The translations under genes were made by a program, and so were the position numbers. A DNA stretch of 64,000 nt from Pseudomonas lijiangensis (GTDB lineage: Bacteria; Pseudomonadota; Gammaproteobacteria; Pseudomonadales; Pseudomonadaceae): contig NZ_CP076668.1 in the NCBI RefSeq assembly GCF_018968705.1, positions 2,677,001 through 2,741,000 on the forward strand. The letters are read 5' to 3'. The notes beneath the pieces are model-generated. The model was not told the origin of the DNA, did not search any database, and saw only the letters and a program-made list of their open reading frames with translations. Below, piece after piece: positions 43,305-53,375 of the stretch (positions are counted from its first letter, which is position 1; each line of letters begins with the position of its first letter).

Positions 43305-44468
43305 TCAGCGTGTCTCGTTGAACAGTTCGCGGCCGATCAGCATGCGCCGGATTTCACTGGTGCCTGCGCCGATCTCATACAGCTTGGCGTCGCGTAGCAG
43401 GCGACCGGCCGGAAACTCGTTGATATAGCCATTGCCGCCCAGAATCTGGATGGTATCCAGCGCCATTTGCGTAGCCCGTTCGGCGCTGTAAAGGATGATG
43501 CCGGCGGCATCCTTGCGGGTGGTTTCGCCGCGGTCGCAGGCCTGGGCGACGGCATACAGATACGCGCGGCTGGCATTCATCTGGGTGTACATGTCCGCGA
43601 CCTTGCCCTGAATGAGCTGAAACTCGCCAATACTCTGGCCAAACTGCTTGCGGTCGTGGATATAAGGCAACACCACATCCATGCAGGCCTGCATGATCCC
43701 GGTCGGGCCGCCGGAGAGCACGACGCGCTCGTAATCCAGGCCGCTCATCAACACCTTCACGCCGCCATTGAGCGGCCCCAGCAGGTTTTCTTCCGGGACT
43801 TCCACGTCATCGAAAAACAGCTCGCAGGTGTTGGAGCCGCGCATGCCGAGCTTGTCGAACTTGTTACTGCGGGTGAAACCTTTCCAGTCACGCTCGACGA
43901 TAAAGGCACTGATGCCATGGGCGGCCTTTTCCAGGTCGGTCTTGGCGTAGATCACGTAGGTATTGGCGTCCGGGCCGTTGGTGATCCAGGTCTTGCTGCC
44001 ATTGAGCACGAAGCGGTCGCCGCGGCGCTCGGCCCGCAGCTTCATGGACACCACGTCCGACCCGGCATTGGGTTCGCTCATGGCCAGGGCGCCGACATGT
44101 TCTCCACTGATCAGCCTGGGCAGGTAGCGGGCTTTCTGCGCCGGGTTGCCATTGCGGTTGATCTGGTTGACACACAGATTCGAGTGGGCGCCGTAGGAGA
44201 GGGCGACCGAGGCCGACCCGCGGCTGATTTCTTCCATGGCAACCACGTGGGCCAGGTAGCCGAGGCACGCGCCGCCATATTCTTCGCTGACGGTGATGCC
44301 CAGAAGCCCCATGTCCCCGAACTTGCGCCACATGTCGGCGGGGAACAGGTTGTCCCTGTCGATCTGTGCGGCACGGGGGGAAAGCTCCGACGCGACAAAG
44401 GACTGGATCTGGTCGCGCAGCATGTCGATGGTTTCGCCCAGGGCGAAGTTCAGACTGGGGTAGATCAT
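43305..44468 (-). CDS. liuA: Isovaleryl-CoA dehydrogenase
   Basis: 387 residues, an FAD acyl-CoA dehydrogenase with [28 protein letters not shown], the FAD-binding [16 protein letters not shown] and the C-terminal [45 protein letters not shown] carries the glutamate characteristic of isovaleryl-CoA dehydrogenases. First gene of liuABCD; a LiuR-type palindrome lies 43 bp upstream. Confidence 0.95.
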   Translation of the reverse strand: MIYPSLNFALGETIDMLRDQIQSFVASELSPRAAQIDRDNLFPADMWRKFGDMGLLGITVSEEYGGACLGYLAHVVAMEEISRGSASVALSYGAHSNLCVNQINRNGNPAQKARYLPRLISGEHVGALAMSEPNAGSDVVSMKLRAERRGDRFVLNGSKTWITNGPDANTYVIYAKTDLEKAAHGISAFIVERDWKGFTRSNKFDKLGMRGSNTCELFFDDVEVPEENLLGPLNGGVKVLMSGLDYERVVLSGGPTGIMQACMDVVLPYIHDRKQFGQSIGEFQLIQGKVADMYTQMNASRAYLYAVAQACDRGETTRKDAAGIILYSAERATQMALDTIQILGGNGYINEFPAGRLLRDAKLYEIGAGTSEIRRMLIGRELFNETR

Positions 44469-44510
44469 GAATAGCGCTCCAGTTTTATTATTGGCGGATT
44501 GGCTATGACC

Positions 44511-44526
44511 TTTACGTTAACGTAAG
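44511..44526 (-). promoter_or_regulatory. LiuR-type operator of liuABCD
   Basis: TTTACGTTAACGTAAG contains the perfect 14-bp palindrome TTACGTTAACGTAA, 43 bp before the liuA start. A similar site precedes liuR (46548-46563). MerR-family LiuR binds such sequences (established for the family). Confidence 0.82.
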
Positions 44527-44604
44527 CCTGTAATTGCCAAGGTGTCAATGTCGGAGGGCGAACAGGGGAAAGAGAGGGGGGATGATGGGAATGCCGGAAA
44601 GCAC

Positions 44605-44977
44605 GAAGGGGAGCCTGGGCTCCCCTTCAAGGTTTCTTTGCATGCTCTTTTTTGTTTTTCGGGAGGTCTTTTATTGTTGTTGGCGACCTGGCCCTTCACA
44701 TCTTTTTTGAGCGACCCCCATTCGGGATCAAGAGCAAACGTATTTTTTTGAGCGCTGATATCGCTTTTATCGTGTCGATCCAACCAGTTCCGGAGCTACC
44801 TGAAGGTAGTTTTATTGTTCTCTGCCTGGTTGCGAGTACCCCTTCGCAAGGGCCTCTAAAAGCTATCCACTCCAAAAAAATCTGTTAGCTGCGCCTCTGT
44901 CCGTGTTGTTCTTGTTATGTCAGAGCCGATACGTATTGTTTTTATTGGATTGCTGCGTTTTCTTGTTCTTGTTGTAC
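44605..44977 (-). ncRNA. crcX/crcY: Crc-sequestering small RNA (CrcX/CrcY/CrcZ family)
   Basis: About 370 nt on the minus strand between liuE and liuA, without any coding signal. It carries six A-rich CA-type motifs (AACAACAAGAACAAG at 44976-44957, and others near 44945, 44915, 44820, 44680 and 44650), the AAnAAnAA pattern by which Hfq/Crc is bound. It starts at a sigma54 promoter and ends at an 11-bp GC-rich hairpin (44605-44628). Length, motif number, promoter class and the location next to the HMG-CoA lyase gene match CrcY of P. putida. When made, it titrates Hfq/Crc and relieves catabolite repression. The 3' end is estimated: the U-run is weak. Confidence 0.85.
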
Positions 44978-44986
44978 AAGAGATAT

Positions 44987-45002
44987 AGCAGAACCCGTGC
45001 CA
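44987..45002 (-). promoter_or_regulatory. Sigma54 promoter of the Crc-type RNA
   Basis: Minus-strand TGGCACGGGTTCTGCT has GG and GC 10 bp apart and a full TGGCAC at -24, a strong RpoN promoter. The start point should fall near 44977. Confidence 0.85.
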
Positions 45003-45085
45003 GTTTTTGCGAAACCCTTTAAAAGCAGGGCTTTGGCGGGATTCTTGACGCTGAGGTGCTTGCCCGTCAGCCATTGAATGTTTCC

Positions 45086-45128
45086 GTGTTACCCGTTTTC
45101 ACTCAACTGATCCCGACGAGGGTAACAC
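45086..45128. promoter_or_regulatory. Putative CbrB-type enhancer dyad
   Basis: GTGTTACCC (45086-45094) and GGGTAACAC (45120-45128) are exact inverted repeats with 25 bp between, centred about 130 bp upstream of the RNA start. TGTTAC/GTAACA half-sites are reported for CbrB, the RpoN activator of crcZ-type genes. Assignment is by position and half-site only. Confidence 0.6.
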
Positions 45129-45172
45129 TCTGTGACAAGTTGCCGCACCGGCTCGCCGACCAATGACCTTTC

Positions 45173-46072
45173 TCAGGCGGGCAGATGAGCCATGGCCACC
45201 TTTGAGCCGTTGCGACGTTCCAGCACGGTACAGATTCGCTGGCCAGCCGCGATCAGCAGATCCAGGTCGATGCCCGTGTCGATGCCCAGGCCGCCGAGCA
45301 TATACAGCACGTCCTCTGTCGCCACATTGCCGCTGGCACCCTTGGCGTAAGGGCAACCGCCAAGTCCGGCAACCGAGCTGTCGAAGACCGCGATGCCTTC
45401 CAGCAGGCTGGCGTAGATATTGGCCAGGGCCTGGCCGTAGGTGTCGTGAAAATGCCCGGCGAGTTTGCCCCGGGGAATCTGCCCGGCGACCACGTTGAAA
45501 AGCTCTCGGGTGTTGGCGGGTGTGCCGATGCCGATGGTGTCGCCCAGAGACACTTCGTAGCAGCCCATCGCGATCAACTCGTTGGCCACGGACGACACTT
45601 GCTGGGGCGAAACCTTGCCTTCGTAAGGGCAGCCCAGTACGCACGACACATAGCCTCGCACGCGAATCCCGTGCAGATGTGCCGCCGCCATTACCGGCAG
45701 AAACCGCTCCAGACTTTCGTTGATGGAGCAGTTGATATTGCGCCGGGAAAAGGCTTCGGAGGCCGAAGCAAATACCGCCACCTCACGAACACCGGCCGCC
45801 AGCGCATCTTCGAAACCTTTCAGGTTGGGGGTCAGTGCTGAATAGATGACATCGGTTTGAGGTTGAAGGCTGGCAAAGACTTCGGCGGAGCCGGCCATCT
45901 GCGGCACCCATTTGGGGGATACGAAACTGCCGGCCTCGATGTGCTTCAGTCCTGCGGCTGTCAGGTCCTGGATCAGTTGAACCTTGTCCGAAATGCTCAC
46001 CGGACGCGCTTCATTTTGCAGGCCGTCTCTGGGGCCAACTTCCACCAGGCGAACGCGTTGAGGTAAATGCAT
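45173..46072 (-). CDS. liuE: Hydroxymethylglutaryl-CoA lyase
   Basis: 299 residues, normal length. TIM-barrel HMG-CoA lyase motifs: EVGPRDGLQNE, the divalent-metal HFHDTYGQALAN and the catalytic-cysteine signature VAGLGGCPYAKGASGNVATEDVLYML. It splits HMG-CoA into acetoacetate and acetyl-CoA, the last step of the leucine route. It lies upstream of liuA, separated by the Crc-type RNA, and 50 bp after liuR, so it is probably co-transcribed with the regulator rather than with liuABCD. Confidence 0.96.
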   Translation of the reverse strand: MHLPQRVRLVEVGPRDGLQNEARPVSISDKVQLIQDLTAAGLKHIEAGSFVSPKWVPQMAGSAEVFASLQPQTDVIYSALTPNLKGFEDALAAGVREVAVFASASEAFSRRNINCSINESLERFLPVMAAAHLHGIRVRGYVSCVLGCPYEGKVSPQQVSSVANELIAMGCYEVSLGDTIGIGTPANTRELFNVVAGQIPRGKLAGHFHDTYGQALANIYASLLEGIAVFDSSVAGLGGCPYAKGASGNVATEDVLYMLGGLGIDTGIDLDLLIAAGQRICTVLERRNGSKVAMAHLPA

Positions 46073-46122
46073 GGCGGTTGTACCTCATTTATTGTCGAGG
46101 TTTGTTATTTATATTATTGATA

Positions 46123-46503
46123 TCAAAGGGTTTTATTCAGTGCAGCCCGACAGCGTTCCTCTGCGGTATCCAGCTCCAGTTGCATCTGCTGAATATCCAG
46201 AAGCTGCTGCTCCAGCTGGTTGCGGCGCTCTTCGATCTTGCCCAGCATGCTGTGTAACTGCTTCTGATTGTCGCCGTGAGGGTCGTACAGCTCGATCAGC
46301 TCCCGGCATTCTGCCAGGGAGAAACCGATGCGTTTACCGCGCAGGATCAGCTTGAGGGTGACTTTGTCGCGGGGGGAGTAGATGCGCTCCAGGCCCCGTC
46401 TTTCGGGGCTGAGCATGCCTTGTTCCTCGTAAAAGCGAATGGCGCGGGTGGTGATGTCCAGTTCGCGGGCGAGGTCGGAGATGCTGTAGGTCGGGCTGTT
46501 CAT
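46123..46503 (-). CDS. liuR: MerR family regulator LiuR
   Basis: 126 residues. N-terminal MerR winged helix (TYSISDLARELDITTRAIRFYEEQGML, SPERRGLERIYSPRDKVTLKLILRGKRIGFSLAECRELIELYDP) followed by a coiled-coil dimerisation helix; there is no cysteine-rich metal site. The match to LiuR and the palindromes before it and before liuA support control of leucine/isovalerate catabolism, with derepression by a pathway CoA ester likely. Confidence 0.93.
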   Translation of the reverse strand: MNSPTYSISDLARELDITTRAIRFYEEQGMLSPERRGLERIYSPRDKVTLKLILRGKRIGFSLAECRELIELYDPHGDNQKQLHSMLGKIEERRNQLEQQLLDIQQMQLELDTAEERCRAALNKTL

Positions 46504-46547
46504 GGGGCGCTCGGCGGGGGAAACCTTTGGGTTAACCTAAGGCTGGC

Positions 46548-46563
46548 TTGACGTATACGTCAA
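46548..46563 (-). promoter_or_regulatory. LiuR-type operator of liuR-liuE
   Basis: TTGACGTATACGTCAA is a perfect 16-bp palindrome 44 bp before liuR; its TTGACG arm could be the -35 element. It follows the same TTkACGTwwACGTmA pattern as the liuA site. A further imperfect dyad, centred on GGTTAACC, lies at 46524-46542. Confidence 0.75.
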
Positions 46564-46648
46564 GCCGATACCGCTCTGCAGGGTCAAAGTTAAAGCTAGA
46601 ACTAGCTTTAATTTTTTAATTTAAATCTATATTTATCATTGGCTTGGG

Positions 46649-47587
46649 CTATATAGCTGATGCTGTTTCTGTCTTGTTTTCCTGTGCCGTAACCCGCTGG
46701 CACAGCTCGATAAGCTGCTCGCGCATCCAGCGATTGGCCGGATCCTGATCGGTGCTTTCGTGCCAGTACAGATGGGTTTCCACGGCCGGAACATCGCTGA
46801 CCGGCAACTGCGCATAGTGCAGGTCGTGACGCCGGGAAAAACGCTCGGGGACGGTCATGACCATGTCGGTCTGTTGCAGCACCTGAGTCGCCATCAGGTA
46901 GTGCTGGGAGCGCAAGGCGATCTTGCGCTGGATTCCCATCTTGCCCAGCGCCAGGTCCACATGCCCAAGGCCGCTGCGACGGCTGGAAATATGAATGTGC
47001 GCCTGTGCCAGATAGTCATCTAGATTGAAGGCGGCCTTGCCTGCCAGAGGATGGCCTTTGCGCATGGCGCAGACGTATTTGTCTTCCATCAACTTGACGT
47101 GCCGCACCTGCGGGTCGGTATTGAGAGGCGCATCGACGGCGAAGTCCAGGCGACCGGCAGCCAGCTCCTTGGTGGTTTCGCGACGTTTGGACAGGAAGCT
47201 TTCGATGGTCACTGCCGGGGCCTGACGCCGCAGACGCTGAAACAGCAGGGGCAGGATCACCGCTTCGGTCAGGTCGGTCATGCTGATGCGGTAGTTCTTG
47301 CTGGCCTGCAGCGGATTGAAGATCCGGCTTTCCTGCACCGATACCCTCAGCAGTGACAAGGCATTGCGCACCGGGCCGATGATGTTCTGGGCCATAGGCG
47401 TGGGCACCATGCCCTGTGCCGTGCGCACGAACAGCGGATCGTTGAAGGTTTCCCGCAGTCGCGCCAGGGCGTTGGATACCGCTGGCTGGGTAATGCCCAC
47501 GATCTGGCCGGCTCGTGTCAGATTGGCTTCGGTGTAAATGGCGTCGAAGACAATGAAAAGATTGAGATCAACCTTGCTCAGGTTCAT
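46649..47587 (-). CDS. LysR family transcriptional regulator
   Basis: 312 residues from the ATG giving MNLSKVDLNLFIVFDAIY; the open frame extends 11 codons upstream. The wHTH is clear (ANLTRAGQIVGITQPAVSNALARLRETFNDPLFVRTAQGM). The effector domain looks like the NodD/LinR/PnbR group. It is divergent from the acyl-CoA dehydrogenase gene with ~170 bp between, and the dyad ATATATTGGTTATGAATGTT near 47647 could be its site. Confidence 0.92.
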   Translation of the reverse strand: MNLSKVDLNLFIVFDAIYTEANLTRAGQIVGITQPAVSNALARLRETFNDPLFVRTAQGMVPTPMAQNIIGPVRNALSLLRVSVQESRIFNPLQASKNYRISMTDLTEAVILPLLFQRLRRQAPAVTIESFLSKRRETTKELAAGRLDFAVDAPLNTDPQVRHVKLMEDKYVCAMRKGHPLAGKAAFNLDDYLAQAHIHISSRRSGLGHVDLALGKMGIQRKIALRSQHYLMATQVLQQTDMVMTVPERFSRRHDLHYAQLPVSDVPAVETHLYWHESTDQDPANRWMREQLIELCQRVTAQENKTETASAI

Positions 47588-47755
47588 TGGAGGCGCCTCT
47601 CGTTGTTCTTGTAGGGTCACTGCTTATGCCGCAGCGTAGCTCGATCATATATTGGTTATGAATGTTTATATACGCCGAGAATAGATTAGATAAATGCCGG
47701 TGGGTTCTTTAGCATCCTTTTCATGACCTCCATTCCCTTGAGAAGGTAGCTGCCC

Positions 47756-48967
<1,212 letters not shown>

Positions 48968-48985
48968 GTGGGTTGGGGCGCGGGT

Positions 48986-50308
48986 TCAATTCACCCAGAC
49001 TTCAACCCGCCGGTTCTTGATCCGGCCATCGTCGGCATCGTTGCCAGCGACCGGCATTTCGTCGCCGAAGCCCAGTATTTCGTGGAAGGTCACCCCACTT
49101 TTCTGCAGTTCCCGGCGAACCGCCATGGCGCGCAGCCGGGAAAGCAGGGCGGCCCGTGCCGAATCGCTCTTGGCATCGCCAAAGCCCACCAGCGTGACTT
49201 GCTGATCGAGCTTCTGATGGGTCTTGAGGTAATCCGCCACCCGCCTGAGATCCAGCTGTGCCTTGTTGTCGAGTCGGGCGCTGCCCTGGGCAAAGCGGAA
49301 GTTGACCGACAGGCGCTCGGCTTTGCGAGTCAATGCCTGATAGTCCTCGGGCATCTGCGCCGTTGCCTGCACCTTCATGGCCTGAACGGTCTGAGCCACA
49401 AAACCGTTGCTGGCCACGATGGCCTGGCCTTCGGCGCTTTGTGCAAAGTGAACCAGTGCCTGGGCCCAGTCATGGTTGGCCTTGGGCGGAACATACAGAT
49501 AGAGGCGTCTCGAAAGCGGGTAGTCCTCGGTGGCAATCAGGCTGACAGTGGGTAGCATTGCTTTTGATTCTCCGTCGGCAACCGCTACGGCTTTGGCGTG
49601 GCGAACATAAGGCAGGCCGATGAAGCCAATACCGTTGCGATCATTGCTGACCGCATCGGAAAGCTGCTCGCTGGACTCGAAGCGTCTTGCCTGACGCGAC
49701 AGGTTCTTGCCGTTACGGGTCAGCACCAGTTCCTTGAAGGTTTCATAGGTGCCGGAATTTTCGTCGCGTGCGTACAGATGAATCTCGCCGGCATTGCCGC
49801 CGACCTCTTGCCAGTCCCGGATTTCTCCCGAAAAGATGCGCGCCAGTTCCAGAGTGCTGAGCTGTCGCAGCGGATTGCCCGGATGCAGGATGACCGCCAC
49901 GCCGTCGATGGCGATCACTTGCTCGCTGTCGGGGCTTTTCAGGTCGCCAAGGGCTTTGAGTTCCTGGGCTTCCTGATCCTTGATCGGTCGTGAAGAGGCC
50001 GCAATATCGGCGCTGCCTGCCTTGAGCGCAGTGAAGCCGGTGCCCGAGCCGTGGGCAGCAATTTCCGCGACCACCGCCTGTCCGGTTGCCGTTGAGCCCG
50101 TCACGCGGGTTTCGTTGGGCTGTGTGCCGGGGAGTCTTTGCAGGGCTTGCAGCCCTTGCTGGCGCATCAGGCCTTCGACCAGTGCCGGGCCCAGTTGCGC
50201 ATTGATGGTGTTGGAACCCTGGATGCGCAACGCGGGCGTCGCAGCCTGGGTCATGCAGGGCAGGAAGGCGCAGGGCAGCACCAGTGCGCAAAGCAGAGCG
50301 CGCAGCAT
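48986..50308 (-). CDS. PstS-like phosphate-binding domain fused to OmpA domain
   Basis: 440 residues from the ATG preceded by AAGGTG. A signal peptide (cut near TQAATP) is followed by a PstS-like domain (~25-320) with IQGSNTINAQLGP, GSGTGFTALKAGSADIAASSRPI and ENSGTYETFKELVL. Then comes an OmpA peptidoglycan-binding domain (~335-440: VNFRFAQGSARLDNKAQLDLRRVADYL...RIKNRRVEVWVN). It probably sits in the periplasm attached to the cell wall; the role in phosphate sensing or capture is an inference. No pst genes adjoin. Confidence 0.9.
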   Translation of the reverse strand: MLRALLCALVLPCAFLPCMTQAATPALRIQGSNTINAQLGPALVEGLMRQQGLQALQRLPGTQPNETRVTGSTATGQAVVAEIAAHGSGTGFTALKAGSADIAASSRPIKDQEAQELKALGDLKSPDSEQVIAIDGVAVILHPGNPLRQLSTLELARIFSGEIRDWQEVGGNAGEIHLYARDENSGTYETFKELVLTRNGKNLSRQARRFESSEQLSDAVSNDRNGIGFIGLPYVRHAKAVAVADGESKAMLPTVSLIATEDYPLSRRLYLYVPPKANHDWAQALVHFAQSAEGQAIVASNGFVAQTVQAMKVQATAQMPEDYQALTRKAERLSVNFRFAQGSARLDNKAQLDLRRVADYLKTHQKLDQQVTLVGFGDAKSDSARAALLSRLRAMAVRRELQKSGVTFHEILGFGDEMPVAGNDADDGRIKNRRVEVWVN

Positions 50309-50448
50309 CTGCGTCACCTTGTATAGCTGAAAGTCTCGGCAGAATAAGACAGAAAGATTGCTGAAATATGACGCTTGATGAGGCGTCTGCTGTTTATTCG
50401 CGCCGACTCGCCTGCGGGTTCACAGGCAAGCCGGTATCGCGACATTTA

Positions 50449-51261
50449 TCAGCTCAATTCAAGCCAGATAGGCGCGTGATCCGAAGGTTTTTCCATGCCG
50501 CGCAATTCGTAGTCCACACCCGCTGCCTTGATGCGTGGTTGCAGACCAGTGGACGTCATGATCAGGTCGATGCGCAGCCCGCGCTTGGGGCTGTCTTCAA
50601 AGCCGCGACTGCGGTAGTCGAACCAGCTGAACTGATCGACCACTTCCGGGTGCAGGTGGCGGAAGCTGTCCACCAGGCCCCAGTTCTTCAGGCGCTCCAT
50701 CCATTCGCGTTCTTCCGGCAGAAAGCTGCATTTGCCGGTTTTCAGCCAGCGCTTGGCATTGTCCGGGCCGATGCCGATATCGCAGTCCTGCGGGGAAATA
50801 TTCACATCGCCCATGACGATCAGCGGCTGCTCATTGCTGAAACGGCTTTCCAGCAGTGTTTGAAGGTCGTTGTAGAAGCGTTGCTTGGCGGGGAACTTGG
50901 TAGGGTGGTCGCGGCTTTCGCCCTGAGGGAAGTAACCGTTCATGATGGTAACCGGCTGGCCATTGCTGTCCGCGTAGGTGCCCCAGATGAAACGCTTCTG
51001 TGCCTCTTCATCGTCCCCCTCGAAACCCTTGTGCAGGGCCAGTGGCATATTGCGCGAGAGCAGGGCAACGCCGTAATGGCCTTTCTGGCCATGGAAGTGA
51101 ACGTGGTAGCCCAGTGCTTCGATCTCGGCCTGGGGAAACTGCTCGTCGCTGACCTTGGTTTCCTGCAGGCCAATCACGTCAGGCTGATGCTTTTCGATCA
51201 GCGCCGCCAGCTGATGCGGTCGGGCACGCAGACCGTTGATATTGAAAGATACAATTTTCAT
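50449..51261 (-). CDS. xthA: Exodeoxyribonuclease III
   Basis: 270 residues, typical for XthA. Motifs of the AP endonuclease/exonuclease fold are complete: [14 protein letters not shown], the metal glutamate in IGLQETKV, the Tyr/His region NGYFPQGES, catalytic [15 protein letters not shown] and the final [10 protein letters not shown]. It cuts at abasic sites and degrades 3' ends in base excision repair. Confidence 0.96.
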   Translation of the reverse strand: MKIVSFNINGLRARPHQLAALIEKHQPDVIGLQETKVSDEQFPQAEIEALGYHVHFHGQKGHYGVALLSRNMPLALHKGFEGDDEEAQKRFIWGTYADSNGQPVTIMNGYFPQGESRDHPTKFPAKQRFYNDLQTLLESRFSNEQPLIVMGDVNISPQDCDIGIGPDNAKRWLKTGKCSFLPEEREWMERLKNWGLVDSFRHLHPEVVDQFSWFDYRSRGFEDSPKRGLRIDLIMTSTGLQPRIKAAGVDYELRGMEKPSDHAPIWLELS

Positions 51262-51367
51262 GAAGCGGCAATCCTGAATTCATACAAAGAAGCGATGCTA
51301 GCCGACCGGCCGATTTACGGCCAGCGTGCTGTCGGCTGCTACGCTGGATTGATGAATGGAGAATATG

Positions 51368-51522
51368 TAATGCCGGTCAGTCAAGGCATACCTGTCACTT
51401 GTGGGAGGGGCCTTGGCCGCGACGACCCGCGTGAAGACAATTTCATTTTCAGCGCCTTCACGGGCTTTTCGCCAGCAAGCTGCCTCCCACAAGTTTTGTC
51501 AGGCCTTAACTGATCAGCATTA
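51368..51522. mobile_element. MITE-like element, copy 3 (mosaic interior)
   Basis: Exactly 155 bp, like the copy at 18941. The ends TAATGCCGGTCAGTCAAGG and GCCTTAACTGATCAGCATTA are terminal inverted repeats matching at 16 of 19 positions. The right REP arm is the family GCCAGCAAGCTGCCTCCCAC, but the left one reads GTGGGAGGGGCCTTGGCCGC, a different REP type, so the copy looks like a recombinant. No flanking duplication is visible. It lies between xthA and tamA. Confidence 0.82.
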
Positions 51523-51650
51523 CGTCCGCAGAAGGCTTTTTCTGACCAGGTCTTCAGGTTTTTCTGCAGGTTGTGACGTAAGGGATTGAAAGTTCGAATT
51601 ATTGACAGGTTCCAGCAGAATCTGTCGATCGTGTTAGCATCCGTGACCAT

Positions 51651-53375
51651 ATGAAGTTTTTAACCCTGCTCAGCAGCGCGCTGCTGATGTCCATGAGTGC
51701 AACGGCTCTTGCCCAAGCCCGTCTGGATGTCAGGATCAAGCCCGCGAATCCGGAACTCAAAGCCAACGTCGAAGGATATGTAGGCAGCCTTGGCGAGCGT
51801 GATGCCGAGGCCCTGAAACATTTCAGCCTGGGCGCCGAAGAGCAGGCGCAGAAGGCGGCTCAGGCGCTGGGCTACTATCAGGCGCAAATTGAGAGTCAGG
51901 TGACAGGCGAGCAGGACCCTACGCTGGTCATGACCATCCAGCCCGGTGAGCCGATCCGCCTGCGCAATGTGACGGTACGTATCGATGGGCCTGCCGCTTC
52001 CCTGAAGGCTTTTCAGGTCCCCAAAAGCCGGGCGCTGGCTCCCGGTGCCGTGCTCAACCATGGTTATTATGAAGACGCCAAGCGCCTGATCCAGAATCAG
52101 GCCTCTCGCTACGGCTTTTTCAGCGGCCGCTTTACCAGTCAGCGTCTGGCAGTGGACCCTCGGGCCGGGGTGGCAGATATCGATCTGGTCTATGAAAGCG
52201 GCCCACGCTACTCCCTGGGCAAAGTGGCGTTCAGCGGCGATACCCCCCTCGATGACGACCTGCTCAAGCGCATGGTGCCGTTCAAGGAAAACACGCCTTA
52301 TGACTCGCAACTGATCGCCGAACTCAATCAGGCCATGCAGTCCAGTGGCTATTTCGAGGGCGTGCGGGTGGATGCAGCTCCGGCCGCTGCCGTCGGGCAG
52401 GTCATTCCGGTGACTGTGCAACTGGAAACCCGCAAGCCGCGCACCATGGGCCTGGGTCTGGGGTTCTCCACTGACGTCGGGCCGCGTGGCAAGGCCAACT
52501 GGACGCGCCACTGGGCCAATCCCCAAGGGCACAGTTATGGCTTTGAAAGCGAGCTGTCGGCACCCCGGCAGAATGTGGGTCTGTGGTACGACATACCACT
52601 CGACCCGCCACTGACCGACAAGCTGCGTTTTGCCGGCGGTTATCAGTATGAAGAAATCGCAGGCACCGACAGCCTCAGTAAACTGCTCACCGTCGGCCCG
52701 GAATGGCACAGCAAGTTACCCAGTGGTTGGGAGCGGGTGGTTTCCCTCAAGTGGCAGCGCGAAGAGTATCGCCTGGGCGATGACAGCGGCCTGAGCACCT
52801 TGCTGATGCCCGGTATCAGCTACTCCTTCCTGCGCAGTGATAATCGCATCGATCCGAGCCAGGGTTACCGTTTTCAGTTCGATGCGCAGGTGGCCAAGGA
52901 GGGCGTGATGTCCGATGCCAACTTGTTTCATGGCAACGTACTGCTCAAGGGGCTGACCACCGTTGCGCAGAATCACCGCTTTCTCGGGCGCGTGCAGTTC
53001 GGTGGCAACCTGACCAATGGCTATAAATCCATCCCGCCGTCCCTGCGCTTTTTTGCCGGTGGCGATCAGAGCGTTCGCGGTTACGACTACCAGACCCTGT
53101 CGCCGACTAACTCCGATGGCGACCGTATCGGCGGTCGCTACATGGTGGCGGGCAGCGTCGAGTACCAATATTCCATCGCGGAAAAATGGCGTCTGGCGAC
53201 TTTTGTCGATCAGGGCAACTCCTTCAATAACCTTGAGCTGCCGAGCCTGAAGACCGGCGTAGGTTTCGGGGGGCGCTGGGTTTCACCGGTGGGGCCGTTG
53301 CGCCTGGATCTGGCCCGTGCGCTGGACGATGACGGCGGGATTCGTCTGCACTTCTCCATGGGACCGGAACTGTGA
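51651..53375 (+). CDS. tamA: Autotransporter assembly factor TamA (Omp85 family)
   Basis: 574 residues. A signal peptide ends near ATALAQA; three POTRA repeats lie at ~25-250 and a 16-strand Omp85 barrel at ~265-574, with the lid-loop motif VRGYD (residue ~480) and terminal FSMGPEL. In the outer membrane it works with TamB to insert barrel proteins and to move lipids. The stop overlaps the tamB GTG start. Confidence 0.94.
   Translation: MKFLTLLSSALLMSMSATALAQARLDVRIKPANPELKANVEGYVGSLGERDAEALKHFSLGAEEQAQKAAQALGYYQAQIESQVTGEQDPTLVMTIQPGEPIRLRNVTVRIDGPAASLKAFQVPKSRALAPGAVLNHGYYEDAKRLIQNQASRYGFFSGRFTSQRLAVDPRAGVADIDLVYESGPRYSLGKVAFSGDTPLDDDLLKRMVPFKENTPYDSQLIAELNQAMQSSGYFEGVRVDAAPAAAVGQVIPVTVQLETRKPRTMGLGLGFSTDVGPRGKANWTRHWANPQGHSYGFESELSAPRQNVGLWYDIPLDPPLTDKLRFAGGYQYEEIAGTDSLSKLLTVGPEWHSKLPSGWERVVSLKWQREEYRLGDDSGLSTLLMPGISYSFLRSDNRIDPSQGYRFQFDAQVAKEGVMSDANLFHGNVLLKGLTTVAQNHRFLGRVQFGGNLTNGYKSIPPSLRFFAGGDQSVRGYDYQTLSPTNSDGDRIGGRYMVAGSVEYQYSIAEKWRLATFVDQGNSFNNLELPSLKTGVGFGGRWVSPVGPLRLDLARALDDDGGIRLHFSMGPEL

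Noticed and set aside
41766..43397. Plus-strand open frame of 543 codons opposite liuB
   Set aside because: Shadow of the well-supported liuB gene; no start signal or domain.
44517..44783. Minus-strand frame of 88 codons in the liuE-liuA gap
   Set aside because: It lies inside the Crc-type RNA, is Lys/Pro-rich because of the CA motifs, and has no ribosome binding site.
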